Source: Dactylosporangium siamense
GTDB taxonomy: Bacteria > Actinomycetota > Actinomycetes > Mycobacteriales > Micromonosporaceae
NCBI RefSeq assembly: GCF_016862795.1
Contig: NZ_BONQ01000083.1
Span: forward strand, 186,001 to 250,000
Length of the DNA stretch: 64,000 bases
Direction of reading: 5' to 3'
The position numbers and the translations under genes are program-made. This document shows, piece by piece, positions 16,995 through 25,646 of this stretch (the stretch's first letter is position 1; every line of letters begins with the position of its first letter). Under the pieces are notes generated by a model. It made no database searches and was not told where the DNA came from. It saw only the letters and a program-made list of their open reading frames with translations.

Positions 16995-18106
16995 GACAGG
17001 GTGGCGATCGCCTCGCGGCCGCCCTCGAGGAAGGCCGACCAGTCCCCGCCGTCCTGCTTGCTGCGCGGCTCGACGACGCCGTGCCAGTACTTGTTGAGGA
17101 TCGCGAGATCCTCGGGGCTGCGCCGGGCGAGCGAGCCGACGAGCGAACCCGCCAGGGTCTGCGCGCGCAGCGTGCGGTCGCCGAAGAAGGTGCTGTGCAG
17201 GATCGCGTCCTCCAGCACGCCGATCTGCTCGGCGGTCGACAGCGCCGACTCGAGCTTCTCGTCGTCGCTGGTCGCCGACGCGGCCGCGGTGCGCAGGTCG
17301 GCGAAGCTCTGCAGCAGGATGTCCAGCAGGTTGGGCGGCACGTCGAGCTCGATGCGGTGCCGGCGCAGCAGCTCCGCGGTGCGGAACCGGACGATCTCGG
17401 CCTCGCTGCGCTTGTTCGTCACCACGGGGATGCGCACGAAGTTGAACCGGCGCTTGAGCGCGGAGGACAGGTCGTTGACCCCGCGGTCGCGGCTGTTGGC
17501 GGTCGCGATGATCGAGAAGCCGGGCTGCGCGAAGACGATGTTGTCGTCGTCGAGCTCGGGGATCGACACGTACTTCTCGGACAGGATCGAGATGAGCGCG
17601 TCCTGCACGTCACTGGTGGAGCGGGTCAGCTCCTCGAACCGGCCGATGACGCCCCGCTCCATCGCCGTCATGATCGGCGACGGGATCATCGAGGCCCGCG
17701 ACTGGCCCTTGGCGATGACCATCGAGACGTTCCACGAATACTTGATGTGGTCCTCGGTGGTGCCGGCGGTGCCCTGCACGACGAGTGTCGAGTTGCGGGA
17801 GATGGCCGCGGACAGCAGCTCGGCGAGCCAGCTCTTGCCGGTGCCGGGGTCGCCGATGAGCAGCAGGCCGCGGTCGGAGGCGAGCGTCACGATGCTGCGC
17901 TCGACGAAACTCCGGTCGCCGAACCATTTCTGCGACACCTCACGGTCGAGGCCGTCGGCGCGTTCCGAGCCGAGCACGAACAGGCGGACCATCTTGGGGC
18001 TGAGCCGCCACGAGAACGGCTTCGGCCCGTCGTCGATCGACTCGAGCCAGTCGAGCTCATCGGCATATTTGACCTCGGCGGGGGCGCGCAGCATGTCGTC
18101 GGTCAT
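16991..18106 (-). CDS. MoxR-type AAA+ ATPase
   Basis: 371 residues. Walker A is GDPGTGKS (85-92), a Walker-B-like acidic motif is RFEELT (Glu158/159), sensor-1 Asn204 is in ATANSRDRG and an arginine-finger region is in SALKRRFNF. The insertion patterns match the MoxR/AAA_5 branch, which works with vWA proteins as chaperone or remodelling machines. AGGAG lies ahead of the ATG; the vWA gene ends 9 bp upstream and the DUF5682 start overlaps the stop, so all three should be made together. Expected to form a cytoplasmic hexamer. Confidence 0.93.
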   Translation of the reverse strand: MTDDMLRAPAEVKYADELDWLESIDDGPKPFSWRLSPKMVRLFVLGSERADGLDREVSQKWFGDRSFVERSIVTLASDRGLLLIGDPGTGKSWLAELLSAAISRNSTLVVQGTAGTTEDHIKYSWNVSMVIAKGQSRASMIPSPIMTAMERGVIGRFEELTRSTSDVQDALISILSEKYVSIPELDDDNIVFAQPGFSIIATANSRDRGVNDLSSALKRRFNFVRIPVVTNKRSEAEIVRFRTAELLRRHRIELDVPPNLLDILLQSFADLRTAAASATSDDEKLESALSTAEQIGVLEDAILHSTFFGDRTLRAQTLAGSLVGSLARRSPEDLAILNKYWHGVVEPRSKQDGGDWSAFLEGGREAIATLS

Positions 18107-18115
18107 GTCGGTCTC

Positions 18116-19411
18116 CTATGCGAGGAAGTTCTTGAGTTCGGTGATGAGCTTGCGGATGTGGCCGGAGATCACGGGCGTGCCCATGTCCTTGAACCGCTGG
18201 CGGAACCACGGGTTGACGCTCTGCTGGCCGCCGCTGCTGACGGAGCCGATCGGGATGAACCTGACGCCGGACCGGTGCACCGCCTGGATGCCTTCCAGCA
18301 GCGGCTGGGAGCGGTCGAACTCGTAGAAGTCGGAGATCCAGACCATCACTGTGTTGGCCGGGTCGGCGATCTTCGGCCGGGCCATCGCCATCGCGACCGG
18401 GCCGTCGTTGCCGCCGCCGAGCGAGGTGCGCAGCAGCACCTCGAACGGGTCGTGCACCCATGGGGTCAGATCCAGCGCCCGCGTGTCATAGGCGATGAGG
18501 TGCACGTCGACCTTCGGCAGCCCGGCGAAGATCGAAGCGAGGATGGTGCAGTTGACCATCGAGTCGACCATCGAACCGGACTGGTCGACGACCACGATGA
18601 GCCGGGCCGGCGTGGTGCGCTTCGCGGTCTGCTTGTAGAAGAGCCGGTCCACGTAGAGCCGCTCGTCCTCGGGGCTCCAGTTGGTCAGGTTCTTCCAGAT
18701 GGTGCGCTCGAGGTCGAGGTTGCGGTAGACCCGTTTCGGTGGCACCGACCGGTCGATCACGCCGGCGCTGCTCTGCTGCACCTGGGTGCGCAGCACCTCG
18801 GCGACCTCGTCGACGAACCGGCGGATCAGCGCCTTCGCGTTGGCGAGGGCCACGCCCGACAGGTTGCTCTTGTCGCGCAGCAGCTGCTCGATGAGCGACA
18901 TGCTCGGCGTCAGCTGCTTGGCCAGGGCCGGGTTGGCGAGGACCTCCCGCAGGTGCATCCGCTTGACCAGGTCGCCTTCGAGCCCGCCGAGAACACCGGC
19001 GAGACCACCGGCGTTGGGCCGGCCGCGCAGCTCGCCCGGGTCCATGCCGAGGGCCCGCTCGAACCAGCCGGCGTCGGCCTGCCAGTTGGCCAGCTGGGTG
19101 GCGCTCACGTTGCCGCTGCCGGTCGCGAACACGTTGATGAGCAGCTTCGACACGAGCGCCGCGCGCCGGACCTCGTCGCCCTGCGGGGTGTCGTCAGCGG
19201 GTGCCATCAGCCCGTCGAACGCACCCGCCAGGTCGGGGTGGCGCTGCACCAGGTTGTCCACGGAGACGCCCGGGTCGAGCAGCGCCGCGGGCAGGCCGAT
19301 GTCCTCGACGATGGCGACGCTCGCCGACTCGAGGGCATGCTGCTCGTCGGCGTCGAAGACACGGGCCAGCATCCGCCAGTACAGAACCTGGCGACGGTTC
19401 TCATCACTCAT
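18116..19411 (-). CDS. vWA-domain protein with helical N-terminal region
   Basis: 431 residues. The first ~255 residues look alpha-helical (MSLIEQLLRDKSNLSGVAL, ALIRRFVDEVAEVLRTQVQ). The C-terminal ~165 residues form a von Willebrand A fold with a MIDAS metal site: DQSGS at 276-280 and a downstream Asp in VMVWISDFYEF. The central MIDAS Thr is probably replaced near SLGGGNDG. vWA proteins of MoxR systems bind clients or the AAA ring through the MIDAS metal. The start overlaps the upstream gene by ATGA. No signal peptide, so cytoplasmic. Confidence 0.92.
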   Translation of the reverse strand: MSDENRRQVLYWRMLARVFDADEQHALESASVAIVEDIGLPAALLDPGVSVDNLVQRHPDLAGAFDGLMAPADDTPQGDEVRRAALVSKLLINVFATGSGNVSATQLANWQADAGWFERALGMDPGELRGRPNAGGLAGVLGGLEGDLVKRMHLREVLANPALAKQLTPSMSLIEQLLRDKSNLSGVALANAKALIRRFVDEVAEVLRTQVQQSSAGVIDRSVPPKRVYRNLDLERTIWKNLTNWSPEDERLYVDRLFYKQTAKRTTPARLIVVVDQSGSMVDSMVNCTILASIFAGLPKVDVHLIAYDTRALDLTPWVHDPFEVLLRTSLGGGNDGPVAMAMARPKIADPANTVMVWISDFYEFDRSQPLLEGIQAVHRSGVRFIPIGSVSSGGQQSVNPWFRQRFKDMGTPVISGHIRKLITELKNFLA

Positions 19412-20781
19412 TTGCGCAGCAACCTTCCGGCCCGCTCGCGCAGCACCGCGACCGCGTCGCCGGCCGCGGCGGCCGCCTTGACCACCTTCGGGTCGGTCGG
19501 GCCGAGCGCCCAGTCGGTGGTGTGCACCCCGACGGGCTGGCGCTTGACCATGGTGAGCACCGCGATCGGCTGCAGCGACCACCCGCCGTCGTCCCACCGC
19601 AGCAGCCCGATGCAGGCGTGCGAGGCGGCGACGAGCTGCGGGGTCAGCGGCCCGCAGGACGGCAGCCGGGTCGTGTCGACCGCGATCGTCCGGTCCCCGA
19701 GCGTGAACGCCCCGTCGACGGCCGTGTAGCCCTCGACGAACACCGGCTCGCTGATGCGGGCCGGGTGGCGCTCCAGCGGCGGCACCGCCGGGGCGGCCGC
19801 GCCGGCGAGCAGCACCCGGGCGGTGGCGAACGGGTCCGCCGGCGGTCCGGCCTTGGCCCGCGCGTCGCTCCACAGCAGGTCGCCGCTGTCGAGCAGCGGC
19901 AGGTCGGTGACGTCGAGCGTCAGCCGCTCCGCGAGCGCGCCCAGCAGCACCGGATGCGCCGCGAACAGCCGCCACACGGCCGGGCCGACGATGGTGTCGA
20001 CCTTCGGCGCGGCCACGCTGGTGCGCACCAGCCGCGGCGCGGTGCCCGGCGTCTCCAGGATGCCGTGCACCTGGATCTGCACCGCGGTGGCGTGCTCGTG
20101 CACGTCGGCGCCGAGGACCAGCAGCCGCCCGGTGACCGGCTCGGACGGGGTGAGCCGGCCGCCGTCCTGCGCGAGCAGCATCGCGCGGCTCCACAGGTCG
20201 CCCCACCGCCGGACCGGCAGCCGGTCCATGGTCGCGATCGGGCTGCACGCGCGCAGCTCGGCCGCGAGCCCGTCGAGCAGCGTCGCGAGCCGCCGCAGCC
20301 GGGGCTCGGCCAGCGCCGCCTCGATGGTCTGTCCCGCGGCGGTGACCAGGTCGTGGTCGACACCGCGCCAGCCGGTGATGGCGAGCTCCCGCAGCCACGA
20401 CCGGCTCCCGGCGAGCAGGTTGGCCGCGGTGGCGGCGTCGCCGGAGCCGCCCGGCCACGACGCGCGGGTCCGGCCGAGCGCGGCGTCGGCCTGGCCGAGC
20501 AGCGCGTCGTGCACGGCCCCGAACAGCGCCGACCGGGCGCCGGCGAGGACGAACAGGTGCTCGTCGGAGATCGACCCGGCGGCGATCTTGTCGGCGGCCT
20601 CGGCGACCCGGTCCCGCAGCGGGCTGCCGGCGAACGCGTCGACGAGGCCGCCGAACGCCGACGGCGACACCCGGGCCAGGCCGTCGACGAGACCCTGGTC
20701 GAAGGATGAAACGAGATCCAGCGCCTCGGGCACACCCGGGGCAGGATCGGCGAGCAGGGCGCTGAGCTGGGTGGGAAGCAT
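19408..20781 (-). CDS. Unrecognised 457-aa component of the MoxR-vWA operon
   Basis: Its start overlaps the SWIM stop by one base (TGATG) and its stop overlaps the vWA start by four, so it is an integral operon member. The first ~210 residues look helical and Ala/Leu-rich (FGAVHDALLGQADAALGR). The rest looks like mixed beta structure with VRRWGDLWSRAMLL, LVLGADVHEH and a final basic helix (VLRERAGRLLRK). No membrane helix, signal peptide or catalytic motif is seen. Related clusters often carry DUF5691 or a longer SWIM protein here; this protein does not obviously match either. It may be a scaffold or substrate adaptor. Function unknown. Confidence 0.75.
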   Translation of the reverse strand: MLPTQLSALLADPAPGVPEALDLVSSFDQGLVDGLARVSPSAFGGLVDAFAGSPLRDRVAEAADKIAAGSISDEHLFVLAGARSALFGAVHDALLGQADAALGRTRASWPGGSGDAATAANLLAGSRSWLRELAITGWRGVDHDLVTAAGQTIEAALAEPRLRRLATLLDGLAAELRACSPIATMDRLPVRRWGDLWSRAMLLAQDGGRLTPSEPVTGRLLVLGADVHEHATAVQIQVHGILETPGTAPRLVRTSVAAPKVDTIVGPAVWRLFAAHPVLLGALAERLTLDVTDLPLLDSGDLLWSDARAKAGPPADPFATARVLLAGAAAPAVPPLERHPARISEPVFVEGYTAVDGAFTLGDRTIAVDTTRLPSCGPLTPQLVAASHACIGLLRWDDGGWSLQPIAVLTMVKRQPVGVHTTDWALGPTDPKVVKAAAAAGDAVAVLRERAGRLLRK

Positions 20782-21266
20782 CAGTGCGCCGCCCCGACCG
20801 ACGGGAACCAGTGCAGCTCGGGCACCGGTGCCGTGGTGTCGGGCAACTCCAGATAGGCCAGGTGGCGCAGGAAGCTGCTGAACACGGTCGCCGCCGGGGA
20901 CGGCTCATGGTGCGCGCGCAAGCCGGCGGTGAGGCTCCTGCCCTCCTCGACGTCGATGCGCAGGTAGCGGGCGACCCGGTCGGCGCCATACTGCAGCACC
21001 GCCTCGTCGAGCAGCGCCTGCAGGTGCTTGCACGGATAGGAGCCGCGCAGCCCGCCGCAGGGCCGGTTGTTGTTGGTGCTGCAGCTCAACCCGTGGCTGC
21101 CGGCCCCGATCGAGGAGACATAGACCCGCTCCACGTCGGAGCCGCTCGACACGACTCCCTGCAACCGCCCGTCGGCCAGCTCGACGAACGGCACCTTGGC
21201 CAGCTTGCGGGGCTTCACCGGCGGGATGATGGGCGCCACTGAGCGCCTCTCCACGTCCACAGCCAT
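20781..21266 (-). CDS. SWIM-like zinc-finger protein, first gene of the MoxR-vWA operon
   Basis: 161 residues from the ATG at 21266, supported by GGAGG seven bases upstream; a longer frame to 21380 lacks this. A zinc-binding pattern C62-x7-C70-x8-C79-x-H81 (in GLSCSTN, RPCGG and YPCKHLQALL) resembles a SWIM finger: the CxH half is canonical, while the usual N-terminal CxC is stretched. A beta-rich N-terminal part (GVVSSGSDVERVYVSSIG) precedes it and a helical tail follows. SWIM fingers usually contact nucleic acid or protein partners. Leads the operon, suggesting a sensing or targeting role. Confidence 0.8.
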   Translation of the reverse strand: MAVDVERRSVAPIIPPVKPRKLAKVPFVELADGRLQGVVSSGSDVERVYVSSIGAGSHGLSCSTNNNRPCGGLRGSYPCKHLQALLDEAVLQYGADRVARYLRIDVEEGRSLTAGLRAHHEPSPAATVFSSFLRHLAYLELPDTTAPVPELHWFPSVGAAH

Positions 21267-21304
21267 CGACCTCCAGCGTCGGACGATCCTTGACGCCGGT
21301 AGTT

Positions 21305-21502
21305 TTACAGCATCGGTACGACAAAATTTTCGACGGCTTCGTTCAGGCAGCTCGGGACGCCTTCGAGGTGACACAGCCACTCATCTGGCTCGATGTTCTC
21401 GAGGAAGCCGGCGTACCCCACGGCACCTCGACCTCGAACGGCGGCAACGCGCCGAGCACGTCGCCGCCGGACGAGATGAGCACGAGCGTGACGACCCGCG
21501 GG
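21305..21502 (-). pseudogene. Frameshifted coding remnant between the DUF4440 gene and the SWIM operon
   Basis: Right after the DUF4440 stop, one minus-strand frame reads VVTLVLISSGG, then VLGALPPFEVEVPW, and loses sense near 21415. The neighbouring frame then reads YAGFLENIEPDEWLCHLEG and runs to a TAA at 21305. A single indel would join them. No start codon with a ribosome site is visible, so I read it as a decayed fragment. The ALPPF-x-V-x-x-PW start recalls the N terminus of some actinobacterial hypothetical proteins, but the family is not certain. Confidence 0.4.
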
Positions 21503-21880
21503 TCAGATCGCGCTGGCGTGCCCCGCGATCACTCTCCAGCCGGAGGCGTCGTCGTGCAGCCACGTGCGGGTGTACCGCAGCCGCCCGTCGAAATCGTTGC
21601 CCTTGAACGTGCCCGCCAGCCGGCCCACGAACCAGGTCACCCCGGTCCGCCCGTCGACCAGCGAGAGCAGGTCCTCCTCCTGCACCGCCGTCATCTTCTG
21701 CGCACCGGTGCGGTGCAGGAGGAGGTCGTCCTCCTTGCGGTACAGCACGCCGTCAGGGCCGGTGAAGACGAGCCGCTCGTCGATCAGCTCGTCGAGGACC
21801 GCCGCGTCACCGGCCAGCTGCGCGGCCTGCAGGCGCCGCTCGGCGGCCAGCAGGGTCTCCACGGAAGCCGACGCGGTCAC
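21503..21880 (-). CDS. DUF4440 / SnoaL-like protein
   Basis: 125 residues from a GTG at 21880 overlapping the htpG stop as GTGA. The cone-shaped NTF2/SnoaL-like fold is suggested by an N-terminal helix pair (VETLLAAERRLQAAQLAGDAA), LDELIDERLVFTGPDGVLYRKED and C-terminal strands (LRYTRTWLHDDASGWRVIAGH). Many DUF4440 proteins bind small hydrophobic ligands or act as isomerase-like domains; no specific residue set points to a reaction here. Downstream partner of htpG in one transcript, probably co-expressed under stress. Confidence 0.85.
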   Translation of the reverse strand: MTASASVETLLAAERRLQAAQLAGDAAVLDELIDERLVFTGPDGVLYRKEDDLLLHRTGAQKMTAVQEEDLLSLVDGRTGVTWFVGRLAGTFKGNDFDGRLRYTRTWLHDDASGWRVIAGHASAI

Positions 21881-23724
21881 AGCGTGCGCGCCAGGCGGTC
21901 GGCCACCAGCCGGGTGAACCGGGACGGGTCGGTGAGCTCCCCGCCCTCGGCGAGCAGCGCAACCCCGTAGAGCAGCTCCGCCGTCTCCTCGAGACCGTCG
22001 CGATCGTCGCCGGAAAGCGCCGAACGCAGACCCGTGACCAGCGGATGCGCCGGGTTCAGCTCCAGGATCCGTTTGGTGTGCGGCATTTCCTGCCCCATCG
22101 CCCGGTACATCTTCTCCAGCGTCGGCGTGATGTCGTGCGCGTCGCCGACGATGCACGCCGCCGAGGTGGTGAGCCGCGAGGAGAGCCGGACCTCCTTGAC
22201 GTCGTCCTGGAGCGTCTCGCCGAGCCAGGTCAGCAGCGGCGCGAACTCCTCCTGCTGCTCGGCGGGCGTCTCCGAGGCACCGAGGTCGACCTGCCCCTTC
22301 GCGATCGACTGCAGCGGTTTGCCGTCGAACTCGTTGACCCGCTCGACCCACACCTCGTCGACCGGGTCGGTGAGGATCAGCACCTCGTAGCCCTTGGCGA
22401 GGAACGCCTCCATGTGCGGCGAGTGCTCGACCATCGCCCGCGACTCGCCGGTCATGAAGTAGATGTCCTTCTGGTCCTCCTTCATCCGCGACACGTAGTC
22501 GCGCAGCGTGGTCAGCTCGCCGGACGCGGTGGACGGCAGGAGGAGCAGGTCGAGCAGGGTGTCGCGGTTGTCGGCGTCGTCGAGCAGGCCTTCCTTGAGC
22601 GCCCGGCCGAACTCCCCCCAGAAGGTCCCATATCGATCCGAGTCCTTCCCGCGCAGCTCGGTCAGTGTCGACAGCACCTTTTTGACGAGGCGCCGCCGCA
22701 CGACCTGGATCTGCCGGTCCTGCTGCAGGATCTCGCGGGAGATGTTGAGCGACAGGTCGTGCGCGTCGACGACGCCCTTCACGAACCGCAGGTATTGCGG
22801 GGTCAGCGCCTCGCAGTCGTCCATGATGAAGACGCGCTTCACGTAGAGCTGCACGCCGTGCTTGCCGTCGCGGCTGAACAGGTCGAACGGTGCCCGCGAC
22901 GGGATGAACAGCAGGGCCTCGTATTCGAAGGTGCCCTCCGCCTTCATGTGGATCGTCTCGAGCGGGTCGGTCCAGTCGTGCGAGACGTGCTTGTAGAACT
23001 CGTGGTATTCCTCGTCGCTGACCTCGCTACGGGGGCGGGCCCAGAGCGCCTTCATCGAGTTCAGCGCCTCGGTGGAGCCCTCCATGCGGATGGGCCAGGC
23101 GATGAAGTCCGAGTAGCGCTTGACGATCTCGCGGACCTTGCGGTCCACGGCGTAGTCGTGCAGCTGGTCGTCGGTGTCCTCGGGCTTGAGGTGCAGCGTG
23201 ACGGAGGTGCCCTGCGGCGCGTCGTCGGCGGCCTCGATCTCATACGTGCCCTCGCCGGTGGACTCCCATCGGGTGCCGCCGGTGTGGCCGGCCCGCCGGG
23301 TCACCAGCGTGACCTTGTCGGCGACCATGAACGTCGAGTAGAACCCGACGCCGAACTGCCCGATGAGCTCCTGTTTGGCGGTGGCGTCCTTCGACTCGCG
23401 CAGCTTGCGCAGCATCTCGGCCGTGCCCGACTTCGCGATCGTGCCGATGAGCTGGATGACGTCGTCGCGGGACATGCCGATCCCGTTGTCCCGGACGGTC
23501 AGCGTCCGCTCCTCGGCGTCAACCGCGAGGGTGATGTGCAGGTCGTCGGTGTCCGCGACAAGATCCTTGTCGATGAGCGACTCGAGCCGGAGCTTGTCCA
23601 GGGCATCCGATGCATTGGAGATCAGCTCCCGCAGGAAGATGTCCTTGTTCGAGTAGATCGAGTGGACCATCAATTGCAGGAGCTGCCGCGTCTCGGCCTG
23701 GAACTCCAGCGTTTCGCTGCTCAC
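21877..23724 (-). CDS. htpG: Chaperone HtpG (bacterial Hsp90)
   Basis: 615 residues from a GTG at 23724 with AAGGGG before it; a longer frame upstream lacks family similarity. GHKL ATPase motifs: ELISNASDALDKLR, TVRDNGIGMSRDD, GTIAKSGT and GQFGVGFYS. The middle domain has the catalytic loop region (SLNISREILQQDRQI) and the C-terminal dimerisation domain ends near residue 615. Length equals the usual 620-630. Works as an ATP-dependent cytosolic chaperone dimer. An ~65-bp intergenic region separates it from the divergent DGPF gene. Confidence 0.96.
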   Translation of the reverse strand: MSSETLEFQAETRQLLQLMVHSIYSNKDIFLRELISNASDALDKLRLESLIDKDLVADTDDLHITLAVDAEERTLTVRDNGIGMSRDDVIQLIGTIAKSGTAEMLRKLRESKDATAKQELIGQFGVGFYSTFMVADKVTLVTRRAGHTGGTRWESTGEGTYEIEAADDAPQGTSVTLHLKPEDTDDQLHDYAVDRKVREIVKRYSDFIAWPIRMEGSTEALNSMKALWARPRSEVSDEEYHEFYKHVSHDWTDPLETIHMKAEGTFEYEALLFIPSRAPFDLFSRDGKHGVQLYVKRVFIMDDCEALTPQYLRFVKGVVDAHDLSLNISREILQQDRQIQVVRRRLVKKVLSTLTELRGKDSDRYGTFWGEFGRALKEGLLDDADNRDTLLDLLLLPSTASGELTTLRDYVSRMKEDQKDIYFMTGESRAMVEHSPHMEAFLAKGYEVLILTDPVDEVWVERVNEFDGKPLQSIAKGQVDLGASETPAEQQEEFAPLLTWLGETLQDDVKEVRLSSRLTTSAACIVGDAHDITPTLEKMYRAMGQEMPHTKRILELNPAHPLVTGLRSALSGDDRDGLEETAELLYGVALLAEGGELTDPSRFTRLVADRLARTL

Positions 23725-23789
23725 GTGAAACCCCTTCCGTGAAGATGCCGCAGAAAAGAATACGTGGGACCTGCGGTACAAAGGTGCCC

Positions 23790-24131
23790 ATGAGGCGGTA
23801 TCTGCTCAGCGTGATCGAACCCAGTGAGGGCAATCCCCCGACGCCGCAGGAGATGGCGGAGATCGAGGCCGACGTGGACGCGTTCGACCAGGGTCTCCGC
23901 GACGCGGGCGTGTGGGTGTTCTCGGGTGGCCTGCTCCCACCCGGCACCGCCACCGTGCTGCGGCCGAAGGACGACGGCGTGCTGCTGAGCGACGGGCCGT
24001 TCATCGAGGGCAAGGAACACCTCGGCGGCTTCTGTGTGATCGCCGTCGAGGACCTCGACGAGGCGCTCGAATGGGCCGGCAAGGCGATGCGTGCCACGCG
24101 CCTGCCGATCGAGGTGCGGCCGTTCCGGTGA
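23790..24131 (+). CDS. DGPF/YCII-family protein
   Basis: 113 residues. It holds the family motif [17 protein letters not shown] and starts [11 protein letters not shown], as in YCII-related DGPF proteins. Its stop overlaps the GTG of the sigma factor gene (GTGA at 24128-24131), so the two are translationally coupled. DGPF proteins are the genetic partners of ECF42 sigma factors; their biochemical role is unsettled. Confidence 0.92.
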   Translation: MRRYLLSVIEPSEGNPPTPQEMAEIEADVDAFDQGLRDAGVWVFSGGLLPPGTATVLRPKDDGVLLSDGPFIEGKEHLGGFCVIAVEDLDEALEWAGKAMRATRLPIEVRPFR

Positions 24132-25312
24132 CGGCGGACCCGGTCGAGCAGGCCTTCCGGGAGCAGTACGGCCGAGCGGTCGCCGTCCTGGTCCGCCTCC
24201 TCGGCGACCTCGACCTCGCCGAGGAGGCGGTCCAGGAGGCCTTCGCCGCGGCGGTCCAGCACTGGGCGCAGTCGGGCCCGCCGCCGAGCCCGGCCGGCTG
24301 GATCATCACCACCGCCCGCAACCGGGCCGTCGACCGGCTGCGCCGTGAGGCGAAACGCGAGGACCGGCACCGCGAGGCCGCTCTGCTGCAGGCAGGTGAC
24401 ACCCCGGAGCCGCTCGACCGCCTCCGCCTGATCTTCATCTGCTGCCACCCGGCGCTGCCGACGAGCGCACAGGTGCCCCTCACCCTCCGCCTGCTCGGCG
24501 GGCTCACCACCACGGAGATCGCGCACGCGCTACTGGTGCCGGAGTCGACCGTCGCGCAGCGGATCGTCCGGGCGAAGCAGAAGATCCGCGACGCCGGGAT
24601 CCCGTTCCGCGTGCCCCCGGCGGAGCGACTGCCCGAGCGGCTGCGACCCGTCCTCGCCGTCATCTACCTGATCTTCAACGAGGGATATGCGGCCAGCTCC
24701 GGCGACCGGCTGATCCGCGACGACCTGTGCGCGGAGGCGATCCGGCTCGGCCGGCTGCTGCACGAGCTGATGCCGGACGAGCCCGAGGTCACCGGCCTGC
24801 TCGCGCTGATGCTGCTCACGGAGGCGCGCCGGCCCGCACGCACGAATCCCGGCGGCGAGCTCGTCCTCCTGCGCGACCAGGACCGCAGCCGCTGGGATCA
24901 ACGCCTGATCGCCGAAGGCCACCTGCTCGTCAGGCAGTGCCTGGCCCGCGACCGCCCGGGCGTCTATCAGCTGCAGGCGGCGATCAACGCCGTCCACACG
25001 GACGGGCCCGGCACCGATTGGCAGCAGGTGTTGCAGTTGTACGACCAGCTCCTGCACCTGTCACCGACGCCGGTTGTGGCGCTGAACCGTGCCGTCGCCG
25101 TCGCGGAGGTGACCGGACCGGCCGCGGCGCTGGATCTCGTGGACGCCCTTGACCTGGCCCGCTACCACGTCTTTCACACCGTGCGAGGGGATCTGCTGCG
25201 GCGGCTCGACCGCGAGCCGGAGGCCAGGGAGGCGTTCCGCCGGGCGGCCGAACTCGCCGGCAACGACGTGCAGCGGTCATACCTTCTGACACGTTGCTCT
25301 TCCGAACCGTGA
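24128..25312 (+). CDS. ECF42-type RNA polymerase sigma factor with C-terminal TPR-like extension
   Basis: 394 residues. Sigma region 2 is at ~5-75 ([19 protein letters not shown], then [17 protein letters not shown]) and region 4 at ~110-165 ([28 protein letters not shown]). A ~220-residue helical extension follows ([16 protein letters not shown], then [42 protein letters not shown]). This architecture and the adjoining DGPF gene define the ECF42 group, in which the extension replaces an anti-sigma factor in control. Start GTG at 24128 is fixed by the overlap. Confidence 0.93.
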   Translation: MTADPVEQAFREQYGRAVAVLVRLLGDLDLAEEAVQEAFAAAVQHWAQSGPPPSPAGWIITTARNRAVDRLRREAKREDRHREAALLQAGDTPEPLDRLRLIFICCHPALPTSAQVPLTLRLLGGLTTTEIAHALLVPESTVAQRIVRAKQKIRDAGIPFRVPPAERLPERLRPVLAVIYLIFNEGYAASSGDRLIRDDLCAEAIRLGRLLHELMPDEPEVTGLLALMLLTEARRPARTNPGGELVLLRDQDRSRWDQRLIAEGHLLVRQCLARDRPGVYQLQAAINAVHTDGPGTDWQQVLQLYDQLLHLSPTPVVALNRAVAVAEVTGPAAALDLVDALDLARYHVFHTVRGDLLRRLDREPEAREAFRRAAELAGNDVQRSYLLTRCSSEP

Positions 25313-25331
25313 CAAGCGGTGGCACGCTCGA

Positions 25332-25646
25332 ATGGTGAACCACGCAGCCTTGGCCGAGCTTCTCGCGATCGCCTTCATGGTCGCCGTCCTCGCCCTCGCG
25401 ATCGTCGCGGTCCCCGCACCGAAGCGTCGCGACGGCGGCAACGCCCGCGGGATGAGCGCCGACCCGCGCGCGTGGCGCGGCAACTTCTACGTCAACCCCG
25501 ACGATCCGGCGCTGTTCGTGCCGAAACGCCAGGGCGCCGGCTGGACGCTCAACTTCGCCCACAAGTGGACCTGGCGACTGGTCTGGATCATGGTCGGTTC
25601 ACTGGTCGCGGCCGTCGTCCTCAGCACGACCCTCGCGCACGACTGA
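25332..25646 (+). CDS. DUF5808 small membrane protein
   Basis: 104 residues with one helix near the N terminus (LLAIAFMVAVLALAIVAV) and one near the C terminus (VWIMVGSLVAAVVLSTTLA). Between them is the DUF5808 signature FYVNPDDPALFVPKR followed by GAGWTLNFAHKWTW. The domain is found alone or attached to larger membrane proteins; function unknown. The last 48 bp overlap the 3' end of the convergent WYL regulator gene. Confidence 0.85.
   Translation: MVNHAALAELLAIAFMVAVLALAIVAVPAPKRRDGGNARGMSADPRAWRGNFYVNPDDPALFVPKRQGAGWTLNFAHKWTWRLVWIMVGSLVAAVVLSTTLAHD

Noticed and set aside
14577-18326. 1249-codon open frame on the plus strand opposite the DUF5682 and MoxR genes
   Set aside because: It is the mirror frame of genes with clear motifs. 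Its peptide is Arg/Gly/Asp-rich without any domain, and high GC produces such long shadows.
21290-21970. 226-codon plus-strand frame between the SWIM and htpG regions
   Set aside because: It runs antisense to the DUF4440 gene and to the frameshifted scrap, codon for codon; only its first third looks protein-like, as expected for a mirror.
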